Below, in pieces: positions 43,633-52,312 of a DNA stretch of 64,000 nt (positions are counted from its first letter, which is position 1; every line of letters begins with the position of its first letter). Made by a program: the position numbers and the translations under genes. The stretch covers positions 682,001 through 746,000 of the forward strand of contig NZ_FOMK01000003.1 in the NCBI RefSeq assembly GCF_900112615.1, written 5' to 3'. The notes below the pieces were generated by a model. It ran no database searches. It was not told where the DNA came from and worked only from the letters and a program-made list of their open reading frames with translations. Origin of the DNA: Chitinophaga sp. CF118 (GTDB lineage: Bacteria; Bacteroidota; Bacteroidia; Chitinophagales; Chitinophagaceae).

Positions 43633-46497
43633 TCAGGCCTCTGCTACCTGTATATAAAAATGATCTTCATCCACCTCAAAATCATCTTCTTTCATTTGCT
43701 TCAGAGTAATCATCTGCCAGTCAGTTGTTGGATAGATGAAACCGAACCGGCCAGGAGCAACCGTTACTTTTACCGGCATTTTAAACCCGGATACATCTGC
43801 CTGCCAACGGTACTTCAGCTGGAGGTTAGCGCCATGTTCTTTCAATGATATTTCCAGCCTGGGTAGGCAGGTGTATTTCAGATATTGCTCAAAGAACCAC
43901 GTGTAATTCGTTCTCGTACGCTGGCAGATATAACTTACCAGCTCATCAGACGAAAGTGTTTGATAACGGAAATGCTGCTGTATATCCTTTAGCAGGTTAA
44001 ACCATAAGGTATCGTTGTCCAGCACAAAGCGGAATGTATTCAACATCAGGCTGCCTTTGGTATACATATCCCCGATATTGTAGTGTATGTGGTTTACATT
44101 GTACACGCCGGTTACCGGCTCTTTGTTATTTACATGATCTTTCTGCTCGTCCAGATACGCTACGCCCATGGCTTTACCGTCGCTGCATTCCATCATAAGA
44201 GCTTCAGCATAGGTGGCAAATGCCTCATGTATCCACATGTCAGCAATGTCTTTACAGCTGATGGCGTTGCCCCACCATTCGTGTGCAGATTCATGCCAGA
44301 CCATAGGAGTGTAGTCCAGGCGCATACCCTCTTTGATTTTTCCTATGCATACGCCGCTCTGATGTTCCATAGGGTAGGGGCTTTCAAGCAGTGTAAAACC
44401 ATCACGGGGAAAGGGGTATTTCCCAAAGTGTTGTTCAAAACATGCCAGCATTGGTTTTACCTGGGCAAACATAGTTCTGCCGCGTTCCAGATTATAGGGC
44501 ATCACATAATAGTCTATTGTCAGCGTATCATGGCTGCTAATGTAGGCATCTTTAAAATGAGCGTATTTACCAATACAAAAGGTGGCGTTATAGTTATTGA
44601 TTGGGTAGCTCACCAACCATTCATAGCGGGTTTTATTGGTGCCTGCAGGTGTAGTCCGTTGCAAACGGCCATTAGATATCTCTGTAACGCCGTTCGGCAC
44701 GGTGATCCATATACGCATGCTGTCCGGTTCATCAGACAAGTGATCTTTGTTGGGCCACCATAAGCTGGCGCCGGAGCCTTGGCACACCATCTGTATCCAG
44801 GGGTTGCCCTCTTCGTCCTTGTCCCATAATACACCGCCATGCATTGGGATATTAAAGTCGGGCACCTGCGGTACTCCGTTATAATATACAGCTATCGTTT
44901 CTTCACTACCGGCGGGCAATGTGGCCGGGAACCTGACGAATACGGCATCATCTTTCCGGGTAAATGATAGTGACTGATCTCCATACAGGATCTTTTCGAT
45001 GTGCATATTGGCGTACAGGTCTAACTGCATCAGGTTGAACGGGACCATTACCTTAAAACGGATCTTATTCCTGCCCTGGATGGAACGGGTATCCGGGTTT
45101 ACGTCCACATCTAAATGATAAAAACTGACATCGTAACATGAACGAAGCGGTGAAAGCATGCCGCGCAGCGTATCCGCCTGGGTAAAGCCGTTCTGGCGAT
45201 TAGAAACAAGCATAGCTTTTGTGGAAGGCTGGGTAGTCTCCTTCTTTTGTTGCAGTGAATCCTCCAATACAGGCAACAGGATGTTATAATTCTCCCAAAA
45301 AGTGGGATCATAGTCATTACCAACCTCATGGTTCATTGATTCCTTGTCGTTACTTATGCCGGTAGCAAAGCGTTGCAGGCTATTTGTGTTCACATCGGTG
45401 ACCAGCAGATGAAAGTCGCCGATCCATTGTACATCTTTCATCTCCCTTTTTTTGCTGTTCACCACACACTCCCAATGACGCTGTATAGTACTCAGGTAAG
45501 TTTTACTACGGTACTTCTTGTAGGTGATCACCAGCGAGAGCTTTGTAAAATCGAGGGTAGCCTTTACAATCTTAGACATGATCGTATGACCGATACCACC
45601 TTTCTGATGGCGGTTCACGTAATCAATCCCGGCCGGGGTTGTCTCCATCTCACACCTTACCAGCGCCCCGGTGGCTTCCTCAATATACAGCTTTGCATGC
45701 ACCAGCGCTTTGCGGCTATCTTCCTTTGGCTGCAGGTACAACACCAGCAGATTGCGATCGCCTTCACGGACTGTTTCCTTGTAATCACAGGTATAGTAGC
45801 GGAAATTACGCTCATTCAGTATATTATACTTTGCGTCAAGGTATTTCTGTAAGTCTTCGTTCAGGGAGGAGTAAGCAGTATTCGTAATATTAGCAATCCA
45901 GGAATACAATTGCGGGTCTTTGCTCCAGTCTACCTTCTTTTTACGGCCTTTAATAATGTGGATCTGGTCTTTATGATCCCGGCTGGTATGGTATGTTTTG
46001 TAAATATCCAGCACCGATTCATTGAAATTGATCGTATCTCCTGCCAGGCGGATATTTTCCCTGTAAAAGGCGGTCAGCCTCACATCGGCCGTATCATAAT
46101 TCTCCGGTATACTGCTGATCATATGCTTCAGGATACCAAAACCGTCGCGCACATTTACCGATACAACAGGCAGCAGGTAAACAGACGGCTCCATGCGAAT
46201 ATCCATATCCTGTAAGCTGCCTGAGGTTAAGGACATCGTAATGGTTTTATAACCAATGCAGGAAATCAGCAGAGAGTCCTTCCAGAATTTTTCTGCTATT
46301 TTAAAAATGAACTCTCCCCCTGCATTGGCGATAGTACCAATGCTGCCATTTTTCAACTGGATATTGGCATAAATAACAGGCTGATGATTACCGGCATCGG
46401 TTACCCTACCGGAAAGAGTTACGAATTTTTCCTGAGCAACAACCTGGTTGCCGGCCAGGAACAATAATAACAGACAAAGACGCAAGTGGTGTTTCAT
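43633..46497 (-). CDS. M1-family metallopeptidase with N-terminal CarboxypepD_reg domain
   Basis: 954 residues with signal peptide ending N-Q-V-V-A-Q. Residues ~25-105 are a CarboxypepD_reg/DUF4480-type beta domain (SGRVTDAGNHQPVIYANIQL). Residues ~110-430 form a further region seen in DUF5686-type outer-membrane proteins. The peptidase follows: PMEHQSG in place of GAMEN, zinc site H735-E-x-x-H739 (WHESAHEWWG), and Glu758 in WIHEAFATY at the expected spacing. It should be an aminopeptidase anchored in or facing the periplasm. The three-part fusion is uncommon. Confidence 0.88.
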   Translation of the reverse strand: MKHHLRLCLLLLFLAGNQVVAQEKFVTLSGRVTDAGNHQPVIYANIQLKNGSIGTIANAGGEFIFKIAEKFWKDSLLISCIGYKTITMSLTSGSLQDMDIRMEPSVYLLPVVSVNVRDGFGILKHMISSIPENYDTADVRLTAFYRENIRLAGDTINFNESVLDIYKTYHTSRDHKDQIHIIKGRKKKVDWSKDPQLYSWIANITNTAYSSLNEDLQKYLDAKYNILNERNFRYYTCDYKETVREGDRNLLVLYLQPKEDSRKALVHAKLYIEEATGALVRCEMETTPAGIDYVNRHQKGGIGHTIMSKIVKATLDFTKLSLVITYKKYRSKTYLSTIQRHWECVVNSKKREMKDVQWIGDFHLLVTDVNTNSLQRFATGISNDKESMNHEVGNDYDPTFWENYNILLPVLEDSLQQKKETTQPSTKAMLVSNRQNGFTQADTLRGMLSPLRSCYDVSFYHLDVDVNPDTRSIQGRNKIRFKVMVPFNLMQLDLYANMHIEKILYGDQSLSFTRKDDAVFVRFPATLPAGSEETIAVYYNGVPQVPDFNIPMHGGVLWDKDEEGNPWIQMVCQGSGASLWWPNKDHLSDEPDSMRIWITVPNGVTEISNGRLQRTTPAGTNKTRYEWLVSYPINNYNATFCIGKYAHFKDAYISSHDTLTIDYYVMPYNLERGRTMFAQVKPMLACFEQHFGKYPFPRDGFTLLESPYPMEHQSGVCIGKIKEGMRLDYTPMVWHESAHEWWGNAISCKDIADMWIHEAFATYAEALMMECSDGKAMGVAYLDEQKDHVNNKEPVTGVYNVNHIHYNIGDMYTKGSLMLNTFRFVLDNDTLWFNLLKDIQQHFRYQTLSSDELVSYICQRTRTNYTWFFEQYLKYTCLPRLEISLKEHGANLQLKYRWQADVSGFKMPVKVTVAPGRFGFIYPTTDWQMITLKQMKEDDFEVDEDHFYIQVAEA

Positions 46498-46570
46498 CTT
46501 CTTTTTTTCGACAAAGCAAGCTATTTAAGGCTGTTATGTCTACTCAAATCCGGACTTGAATAACATTTTA

Positions 46571-47713
46571 TTACTCATTTTCTGGTTTTGGTTGCTTTCC
46601 CAGGTGCCGGATCATGTATTCCCGGGGCGACATATCGGTATTGCTTCTGAAGGCACGTTGGAAAGTGGCCTGCGAGTTAAAGCCTGCATCGAAAGCCATG
46701 GCAAGGATAGTCATATTGTCTTCCTGGAGTTGCTGGATATTTTGCTTAAATGCCTCTACCCGGTACCCGTTCACAAATTCATTGAAGCTCTTCTGCAGAT
46801 GTTGGTTCAATACCAGTGAAATGGTTTTCTGGGGCAGGCCGGTATGCCTGGATAACAGAGCCAGGTTAAGCTCCGGGTCCAGGTACAGTTGATCCTGTTC
46901 CATAGCTTTCTTCAGTAATGGTACGGCTTCCTCTATCAGCTTCACGGGTGGAGGAGTAACACTTTTTCTTGCAACCTGTACTTCCTCCGGCGCCATCAGG
47001 TAACCTTTTATTCCCAAACAATAGATCAGCACTACCAGAGGAATATATACCGGGTACCAGTCTACAGCATTCAGTACCCTATCTGTCAGCGATGGTATCA
47101 CATAAGGCACGAGGTAGACGAGCCATATAGTCTGGAAAACGAGAAAAAGACGAATGAACTGACGCATCCACCGGCAGTGAGGACTCTTCTCCGGTCCTGG
47201 TCCTGCGAGGTACCTGGCGGACAGCCAGAGATATGCTGTAATAGACAACCAGCGGGGAATGTCGGCATATACATTATAGTCGTCGATAAAACGACCCCAG
47301 GAAGTGGGAGCGGGTGTTGAAAAGTCTAATAACAAAGCTGTAAAATATATTACAGTGGTAAGTTGGGGACCGAAATCTATTATTACTGGTAAAAAATGTA
47401 ACCTCTGCTTTCGGGCGATCCTGAAGGTTGGATCTATAGTGCTTTGTACATAGAAATACAACAGTGGACCAACGGGCATAATAATAACCAGTGGAATAAG
47501 ATTGCCCAGCAGGTTCAGAATGGGATTGTTAGTGAACCAGGACGATTCAAAGAGGTACAGGTTAAGGCAGGCCAGAGCTATGAACAGTATAAGGGCGCCC
47601 AGGAAGCGGTTGGGACGGGATCGTTTTTTTGAGAAGAAGAGAAGTATGCTCATAATAGAGCCCTGGAAAAAGCCCAGTAGAATGAGGATGTGGAAGAATT
47701 CGGCGAAGGTCAT
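46571..47713 (-). CDS. Membrane-bound AraC-family regulator
   Basis: 380 residues: six to seven hydrophobic helices in the first ~230 (starting FFHILILLGFFQGSIMSILL), then a cytoplasmic DNA-binding part with the HTH_18 signature DNMTILAMAFDAGFNSQATF, followed by S-P-R-E-Y-M. This 7TM-type sensor/AraC layout is common in Bacteroidota. It lies 73 bases upstream of the M1 peptidase gene on the same strand and may control it. The signal sensed is unknown. Confidence 0.88.
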   Translation of the reverse strand: MTFAEFFHILILLGFFQGSIMSILLFFSKKRSRPNRFLGALILFIALACLNLYLFESSWFTNNPILNLLGNLIPLVIIMPVGPLLYFYVQSTIDPTFRIARKQRLHFLPVIIDFGPQLTTVIYFTALLLDFSTPAPTSWGRFIDDYNVYADIPRWLSITAYLWLSARYLAGPGPEKSPHCRWMRQFIRLFLVFQTIWLVYLVPYVIPSLTDRVLNAVDWYPVYIPLVVLIYCLGIKGYLMAPEEVQVARKSVTPPPVKLIEEAVPLLKKAMEQDQLYLDPELNLALLSRHTGLPQKTISLVLNQHLQKSFNEFVNGYRVEAFKQNIQQLQEDNMTILAMAFDAGFNSQATFQRAFRSNTDMSPREYMIRHLGKQPKPENE

Positions 47714-48085
47714 AGCCGGGGTTTTTGGTTTTAAAGATAGGGATTATTGTGGTGAGTAGCAATCAACAGTGTAATCAATTTATCTTCATGTTTATGCCAC
47801 ACAGAATCCTGCTACAAGTATTACTGGAGGAGTGGTTTACATAGGCACCGCATACCAAATGACAGATTCAACTGTTCCCCGGACTATCATGATCTATCGG
47901 ATATTTTGACCAACTTCACCTACTTTTTGCCCTTCCTTCCTCTTTATTCCTGAACGAACTTTGTCACACAGTTAAAGCATAAAAATTACATCATAAACAC
48001 TTGCAATGTTAGTTCAAAGTCATTGAGTGAGTTAATAAAGTTTAACAGGAAGGAGTGTCGGGGAATTAACATTTTAAATAAACAT
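47714..48085. other. Divergent intergenic region with shared promoter
   Basis: About 370 bases. The shared 66-base sequence (47904-47970) lies in it and is followed by a 115-base leader to the pirin ATG. Nothing else is recognised. Confidence 0.6.
47904..47970 (+). promoter_or_regulatory. Shared promoter region, copy 1 (pirin operon)
   Basis: It aligns with 51055-51120 over about 66 bases with roughly one difference in five and no large gap; the strongest block is AACGAACTTTGT. This block resembles a -7 box (A-C-T-T-T-G) and the T/C-rich stretch before it could hold the -33. Two genes of the same cluster share it, so it is most likely the promoter/operator. Confidence 0.6.
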
Positions 48086-48784
48086 ATGAATCTCATTTAT
48101 CATCCAGAGACCACCAGAAGTTTCAGGGACTTAGGTGGCGTAAAATTATATCAGAGCTTCCATTCCTATTATCCACCTGCGCCTAACCGGAGACGGTTGG
48201 GTGCTATGATAGCGCTGGATAATCTTAATTATATGCCTGGTAATTCAGAAATATGCACTTTCCCTCACCAGCATATCGAAGTGTTAAGTATTGTACTTGC
48301 AGGAACAGTTATCTCAAAAGATAATATCGGCTCCAGACATGTTTTAACACAGGATGCTGTACAGTTGTTAAGTGCAGGCCCGGGGGTAGAAATAACCAAA
48401 TTTAATGGCTCACTTACAGAGGAAGCTGATCTGCTGCAAATATGGTTTACACCCGACACGCAAGAGGGAGAAACTAACTATCAGGAAATAAAGAGTTATG
48501 TACAAAACCAATTCCAGCTATTGGTTTCTCCGGATGGTGAAAGAGATAGCATGAAGATTAAACAACAGGTTTGGGTCAGCAGAGGAACATTTGAGCCCGG
48601 AGCCCGGCATACTTATCATAAAACCAATGAAGAGAATGATGTATATCTTCTTGTGTTGCAAGGGCAGGCAACCACAGCAGGTCAGATTCTCAACTACCGC
48701 GATGGCTTAGCTATATCAGGGAAAGAGCCGGTTGTTGTTTCATTCAAACAATCAACTGATTTACTAGTTATTGAGTTATCCTAA
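48086..48784 (+). CDS. Pirin-family protein
   Basis: 232 residues from the ATG at 48086; the frame is open from 48023 but lacks similarity there. The N-terminal cupin has the metal-site pattern PHQHIEVLSIVLAG (two His and Glu) and the C-terminal cupin is degenerate. Pirins are Fe-dependent oxygenases or redox sensors; some degrade flavonoids (quercetinase). The cluster (second pirin, hydrolase, cupin, isochorismatase) suggests a detoxification or stress response. The next pirin starts 16 bases later. Confidence 0.88.
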   Translation: MNLIYHPETTRSFRDLGGVKLYQSFHSYYPPAPNRRRLGAMIALDNLNYMPGNSEICTFPHQHIEVLSIVLAGTVISKDNIGSRHVLTQDAVQLLSAGPGVEITKFNGSLTEEADLLQIWFTPDTQEGETNYQEIKSYVQNQFQLLVSPDGERDSMKIKQQVWVSRGTFEPGARHTYHKTNEENDVYLLVLQGQATTAGQILNYRDGLAISGKEPVVVSFKQSTDLLVIELS

Positions 48785-48800
48785 TATAAATGAATTAATA

Positions 48801-49538
48801 ATGTTACAGAAAATAAGTAAAACAAATTTTGTTGGTCACGGCCCGATTGCTATCCTCTATCCAGGTACCGTTGTTTCAAAAACAGATACGGGAATAGGTA
48901 GCATTGGACGGATTGATCATGCTCTTATCAAGGGAAATACTGTTATTGCCATGCATCCACATGTCAATGATGAAATACTTTCTTATTTCCGTACAGGAAA
49001 AGCTGAGCACAAGGATTCAGAAGGGTTTGTGAAAATTATTGGCGGAAACACGATCATGTTGATGAAGGCCGGTCGTATATTCTATCATGAAGAAAAAATA
49101 ATAGGAGAAGGTGAGCCTTTAGAAGGATTACAGATCTTTATTCGTCCGCAAAAGAAAGACTTGCAACCACAAGTAATATTTCTTGACCTGGAAAACCTGC
49201 ATAGCGAGAACAAGTGGCGTCTTCTCGCTTCTCCAACTAACGCTACAACATTTCAGTTCAGCAGCCAGACATGGTTGTTTGATATGAAAATCTCAAAAAA
49301 TACCCAGGCCTTTTTACCCGAACTACCAAAGAGTAACCTTACCGCCTTGTTGTATGTATTTAATGGAAAAGTAAAGGTAAATGGAAATATCAGCTTAGAA
49401 AAAAGAGAAGGGCTTATCATTAAAAACGAACCCGTAACTATTAATGCAGGTGAAGAAGATGCTGAGTTGGTTTTATTTATTACGGATGAAGAAGCTGAAA
49501 TATTCAAAGAAGGAATGTATAGTGGCAATAAGATATAA
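48801..49538 (+). CDS. Pirin-family protein
   Basis: 245 residues from the ATG at 48801. Its first cupin has MHPHVNDEILSYFRTG, in which the metal-binding His and Glu are in the usual places. It differs enough from the first pirin to be an old duplication. C-terminal half: TALLYVFNGKVKVNGNISL and EEDAELVLFIT. Two linked pirins occur together in many Bacteroidota stress clusters. Confidence 0.82.
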   Translation: MLQKISKTNFVGHGPIAILYPGTVVSKTDTGIGSIGRIDHALIKGNTVIAMHPHVNDEILSYFRTGKAEHKDSEGFVKIIGGNTIMLMKAGRIFYHEEKIIGEGEPLEGLQIFIRPQKKDLQPQVIFLDLENLHSENKWRLLASPTNATTFQFSSQTWLFDMKISKNTQAFLPELPKSNLTALLYVFNGKVKVNGNISLEKREGLIIKNEPVTINAGEEDAELVLFITDEEAEIFKEGMYSGNKI

Positions 49539-49654
49539 TTAGCATTTACACTACAGTAAAAAAATAATAGCCATGGCTCCTGTGACAAGAAGCCGTGCAA
49601 GTGAGGCCGTGCATATTCAGACTGGTAAGTACAACAAAAATAAACACATACATT

Positions 49655-50587
49655 ATGGATTCTAAAAATAAGAATATAACAAGTAATGATGCATCCTATC
49701 TTCGTAGTTTACCAAATCTTAGTGATGAGTTTTGTACAATGTTTGAAAGCATTTTTGTACAAACTGATGATGTAAAGTTACACGCAGTCACCGGAGGCAG
49801 TGGCCCGGTAGTACTGCTTATTGGGGGGTGGCCAGAAACCTGGTATCAATGGCGGTTAATAATGCCTGAACTGGCTAAACAACACACAGTTGTGGCGGTC
49901 GACGCAAGAGGTTTTAACTTATCTGATACAACACCATCAGGGTACGATTCTGCCACAATTGCCAATGATCTGGCAAAGTTTATGACCATTCTGGGATATG
50001 AAAAATTTAGCGTTGTAGGTCACGACTTAGGTATGTGGGCTGGGTATGCATTGGCTGCAGATCATCCGGATAGATTGATTCGTTTAGCGGTTGTAGATGC
50101 CGTTATACCTGGCGTTGCGGATTGGTTTACTATGTTATCCGTTAAACCACTAAATGATTTCTTATGGCATTTTGCTTTCAATAGAGTAGATGATATTAAT
50201 GAACAATTAGTGAGAGGACGGGAAGATATTTATTTTAAATACCAGTTCGCTACAAAAGCAGCTAATCCCGATGTAATTCCTGCTTATGCTGTATCTTATT
50301 ATGTTGATGTCCTAAAATCCAGTCCTGAAAGGCTTCGTTCCAGTTTTGAATACTACCGGGTTATTGATACGGATATGGCTCAGAACAGACAGCGGAAAAC
50401 AAAAAAAATAACAATTCCCGTTTTAGCTATAGCGGGAGAAGTAGCGTGCAATAGCTTTACTGCAAATGACATGAGATTAATTGCAGATGACGTTTCCGAA
50501 GTAATCATTCCGGCGTGTGGTCATTTCGTTCCGGAAGAAGCACCTGATGCGTTATTTGCTGCATTACAACCTTTTTTAAACTCATAA
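49655..50587 (+). CDS. Alpha/beta hydrolase, epoxide-hydrolase-like
   Basis: 310 residues from the ATG at 49655. The oxyanion segment VVLLIGGWPETWYQWR and the nucleophile elbow GHDLGMWAG carry Asp instead of Ser, the mark of epoxide hydrolases and haloalkane dehalogenases. The His is in CGHFVPEEAP. Two Tyr residues expected in epoxide hydrolases may be in the cap domain. There is no signal peptide, so it is cytoplasmic. It lies 116 bases after the pirins and 3 bases before the cupin. Confidence 0.88.
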   Translation: MDSKNKNITSNDASYLRSLPNLSDEFCTMFESIFVQTDDVKLHAVTGGSGPVVLLIGGWPETWYQWRLIMPELAKQHTVVAVDARGFNLSDTTPSGYDSATIANDLAKFMTILGYEKFSVVGHDLGMWAGYALAADHPDRLIRLAVVDAVIPGVADWFTMLSVKPLNDFLWHFAFNRVDDINEQLVRGREDIYFKYQFATKAANPDVIPAYAVSYYVDVLKSSPERLRSSFEYYRVIDTDMAQNRQRKTKKITIPVLAIAGEVACNSFTANDMRLIADDVSEVIIPACGHFVPEEAPDALFAALQPFLNS

Positions 50588-50590
50588 AGA

Positions 50591-51043
50591 ATGAAAACCT
50601 CTAATGCTATTACCATCGTTGGTAAGAATGAAGAAAATTTTCTTTTGGTCGCAGGTAGTAAATATCGGATACTTATTAGTGACGAGGAAACAAACGGTAG
50701 TTATGCTGTGATTGAAATGCTGGTGCCTCCTGGTAGCGGCCCCATTCCCCATGCTCATAAAGATGTTCAGGAAACTTTTTATGTGGCAGAAGGTGAAATG
50801 GAATTTCGTACAGAAGGTGGTAAGTCCTATGCAAAAAAAGGAGCTTTTATAAACATTCCTCTCGGAGGTGCCATTCATGCATTCAAAAATACCTCAGATA
50901 CTGAAGTAACACTAATATGTACAGTTATTCCAGCGGGATTTGACAGTATGTTCAAGGAAATAAGTATTGCTGGGCCTGAAGAAGTAGAAGCTATCGGAGA
51001 AAAATATGGGAATCAATTTTATCCCCCTGATTATTTTGACTAA
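50591..51043 (+). CDS. Cupin-domain protein
   Basis: 150 residues with a single cupin: motif 1 P-H-A-H-K-D-V-Q-E-T-F-Y-V-A-E-G-E-M and motif 2 I-P-L-G-G-A-I-H-A-F-K-N. The metal ligands (two His, Glu and His) are complete. It probably binds Fe, Mn or Zn and acts on a small molecule or as a sensor. It starts 3 bases after the epoxide-hydrolase-like gene, so they are one transcript. Confidence 0.9.
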   Translation: MKTSNAITIVGKNEENFLLVAGSKYRILISDEETNGSYAVIEMLVPPGSGPIPHAHKDVQETFYVAEGEMEFRTEGGKSYAKKGAFINIPLGGAIHAFKNTSDTEVTLICTVIPAGFDSMFKEISIAGPEEVEAIGEKYGNQFYPPDYFD

Positions 51044-51054
51044 TTAACAAGACG

Positions 51055-51120
51055 TTTTCACCAATTTCACCAACTTTTTACCCTTTCCTTTCCTTTATTT
51101 CTAAACGAACTTTGTTCTAT
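51055..51120 (+). promoter_or_regulatory. Shared promoter region, copy 2 (isochorismatase gene)
   Basis: See the copy at 47904-47970. Here it ends only 16 bases before the isochorismatase ATG, so transcription should begin very close to the start codon. This implies that the gene is transcribed by its own promoter, co-regulated with the pirin operon. Confidence 0.6.
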
Positions 51121-51136
51121 CATAAAAACAATAACA

Positions 51137-51730
51137 ATGAGCAACACAAAATTTACAGCAGAGAATACAGCACTATTACTCATCGATCACCAGGTGGGTA
51201 CAATGAAGCTGATTAAAAACATTCCTTTGGAAGAAGTCAAAAAGAAAACATTGGCTTTGGCTAAAATGGCAAAAGTTCTGAATATCCCTGTTGTGTTTAC
51301 AAGCAGCCAGGAATACGCAGCACAAGGTCCGTTGATGCCCGAACTCGCAGAAATTTTACCTGATGCTTTTGAAAAAAGAGTCAAAAGAGAAGGCATTGTT
51401 AATTGCTGGGAACATAAAGGATTTTATGATGCCGTAATTGCCACTGGAAAGAAAAACTTAATTATGGCAGGTGTAACCACTGACGTGTGCCTGGTTTTTC
51501 CATCCATCAGTGCAGCTGAAGAAGGCTTTAATGTACAGGCAGTAATGGATGCATCAGGCTCACCATTTAATTTGAGTGAGGATTTAAGTCAACAAAGAAT
51601 GGCAAAGGCTGGTGTAGTTTTAACAGCTACCAATACTCTGATGGCGGAAATCGCACAGGATTGGGCAAGACCTGAAGGTGGAGAATTATTAGGCATTTTA
51701 TTTACAGATGTTTTACCATCTATGGGGTAA
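51137..51730 (+). CDS. Isochorismatase-like cysteine hydrolase
   Basis: 197 residues. The triad pattern is visible: Asp17 in LLLIDHQVGTM, a Lys near residue 80-84, and Cys118 in AGVTTDVCLVF, preceded by the usual non-proline cis-type segment. Family members hydrolyse amides, carbamoyl groups or nicotinamide. The L-I-D-H-Q-x-G-T-M-K and W-A-R-P-E-G-G segments are typical of the subgroup often found next to pirin and alpha/beta-hydrolase genes. The terminator hairpin at 51841 follows. Confidence 0.92.
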   Translation: MSNTKFTAENTALLLIDHQVGTMKLIKNIPLEEVKKKTLALAKMAKVLNIPVVFTSSQEYAAQGPLMPELAEILPDAFEKRVKREGIVNCWEHKGFYDAVIATGKKNLIMAGVTTDVCLVFPSISAAEEGFNVQAVMDASGSPFNLSEDLSQQRMAKAGVVLTATNTLMAEIAQDWARPEGGELLGILFTDVLPSMG

Positions 51731-52312
51731 AGTACTTCTCAGAACGCTCTGCTGCAGTACACCCGCTCTTATAGCTACCGTCTGGACACATTTTATTTTT
51801 GAAATAAAAAGTGAATAGCCGATATTTTACAAGATCAAAGACAAGTGATTAATGAATAGGGGTAATTCTATTCTTAATCGCTTGTTTTCTAGTGGTTGAT
51901 CTCTCTTGCTATTTACCCCAGGAAAGATATTCCCTCTCTTCTTTTATATAAAACTTTCCCAATAGGATGCATAATAACTTTTTTAGTGTTCCAAACTAGT
52001 AGTGCGTTGTTATTGCATGCTCTGGAACTAACTTTATCTAAACGTTATAACGAAAGAAATTTATCCTATTACAAAACCCGTTACCTGTTTTAATGCCCCA
52101 ACTTAATTAAAATTATCCCATTTATGATATCTACCATATCCATGACTGCATCGCAGACAAACGTTCTGCATGAGTGAAAAGTACAATCCCTCAATCCATC
52201 AACCCAGCCCCCAAAGGAATAATTGAAATTATGCTTCAATCTGGTGGATACTTCATTGTATAATTTAACGAAACAATACTGTTTTACTACCCTAAGATGC
52301 AATTCTATTTCC
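51731..52312. other. Intergenic region before the giant-protein cluster
   Basis: About 580 bases. It contains an A/T-rich hairpin at 51791-51812 (TTTTATTT/AAATAAAA) and the hairpin at 51841-51888. The rest is A+T-rich with no gene seen. The promoter of the large cluster must lie between about 51900 and 52300. Confidence 0.6.
51841..51888 (+). terminator. Rho-independent terminator candidate
   Basis: Arms ACAAGTGATTAATGAATAG and CTATTCTTAATCGCTTGT form a stem with one wobble and one bulge, followed by TTTTCT. It lies 110 bases after the isochorismatase stop. Confidence 0.7.

Noticed and set aside
44083..44763. Plus-strand ORF of 226 codons inside the M1 peptidase gene
   Set aside because: The minus strand carries the complete zinc peptidase with its catalytic motifs; the plus frame is its shadow.
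49573..49662. 29-residue ORF before the epoxide-hydrolase-like gene
   Set aside because: No family pattern and it overlaps the start of the next gene; probably chance.
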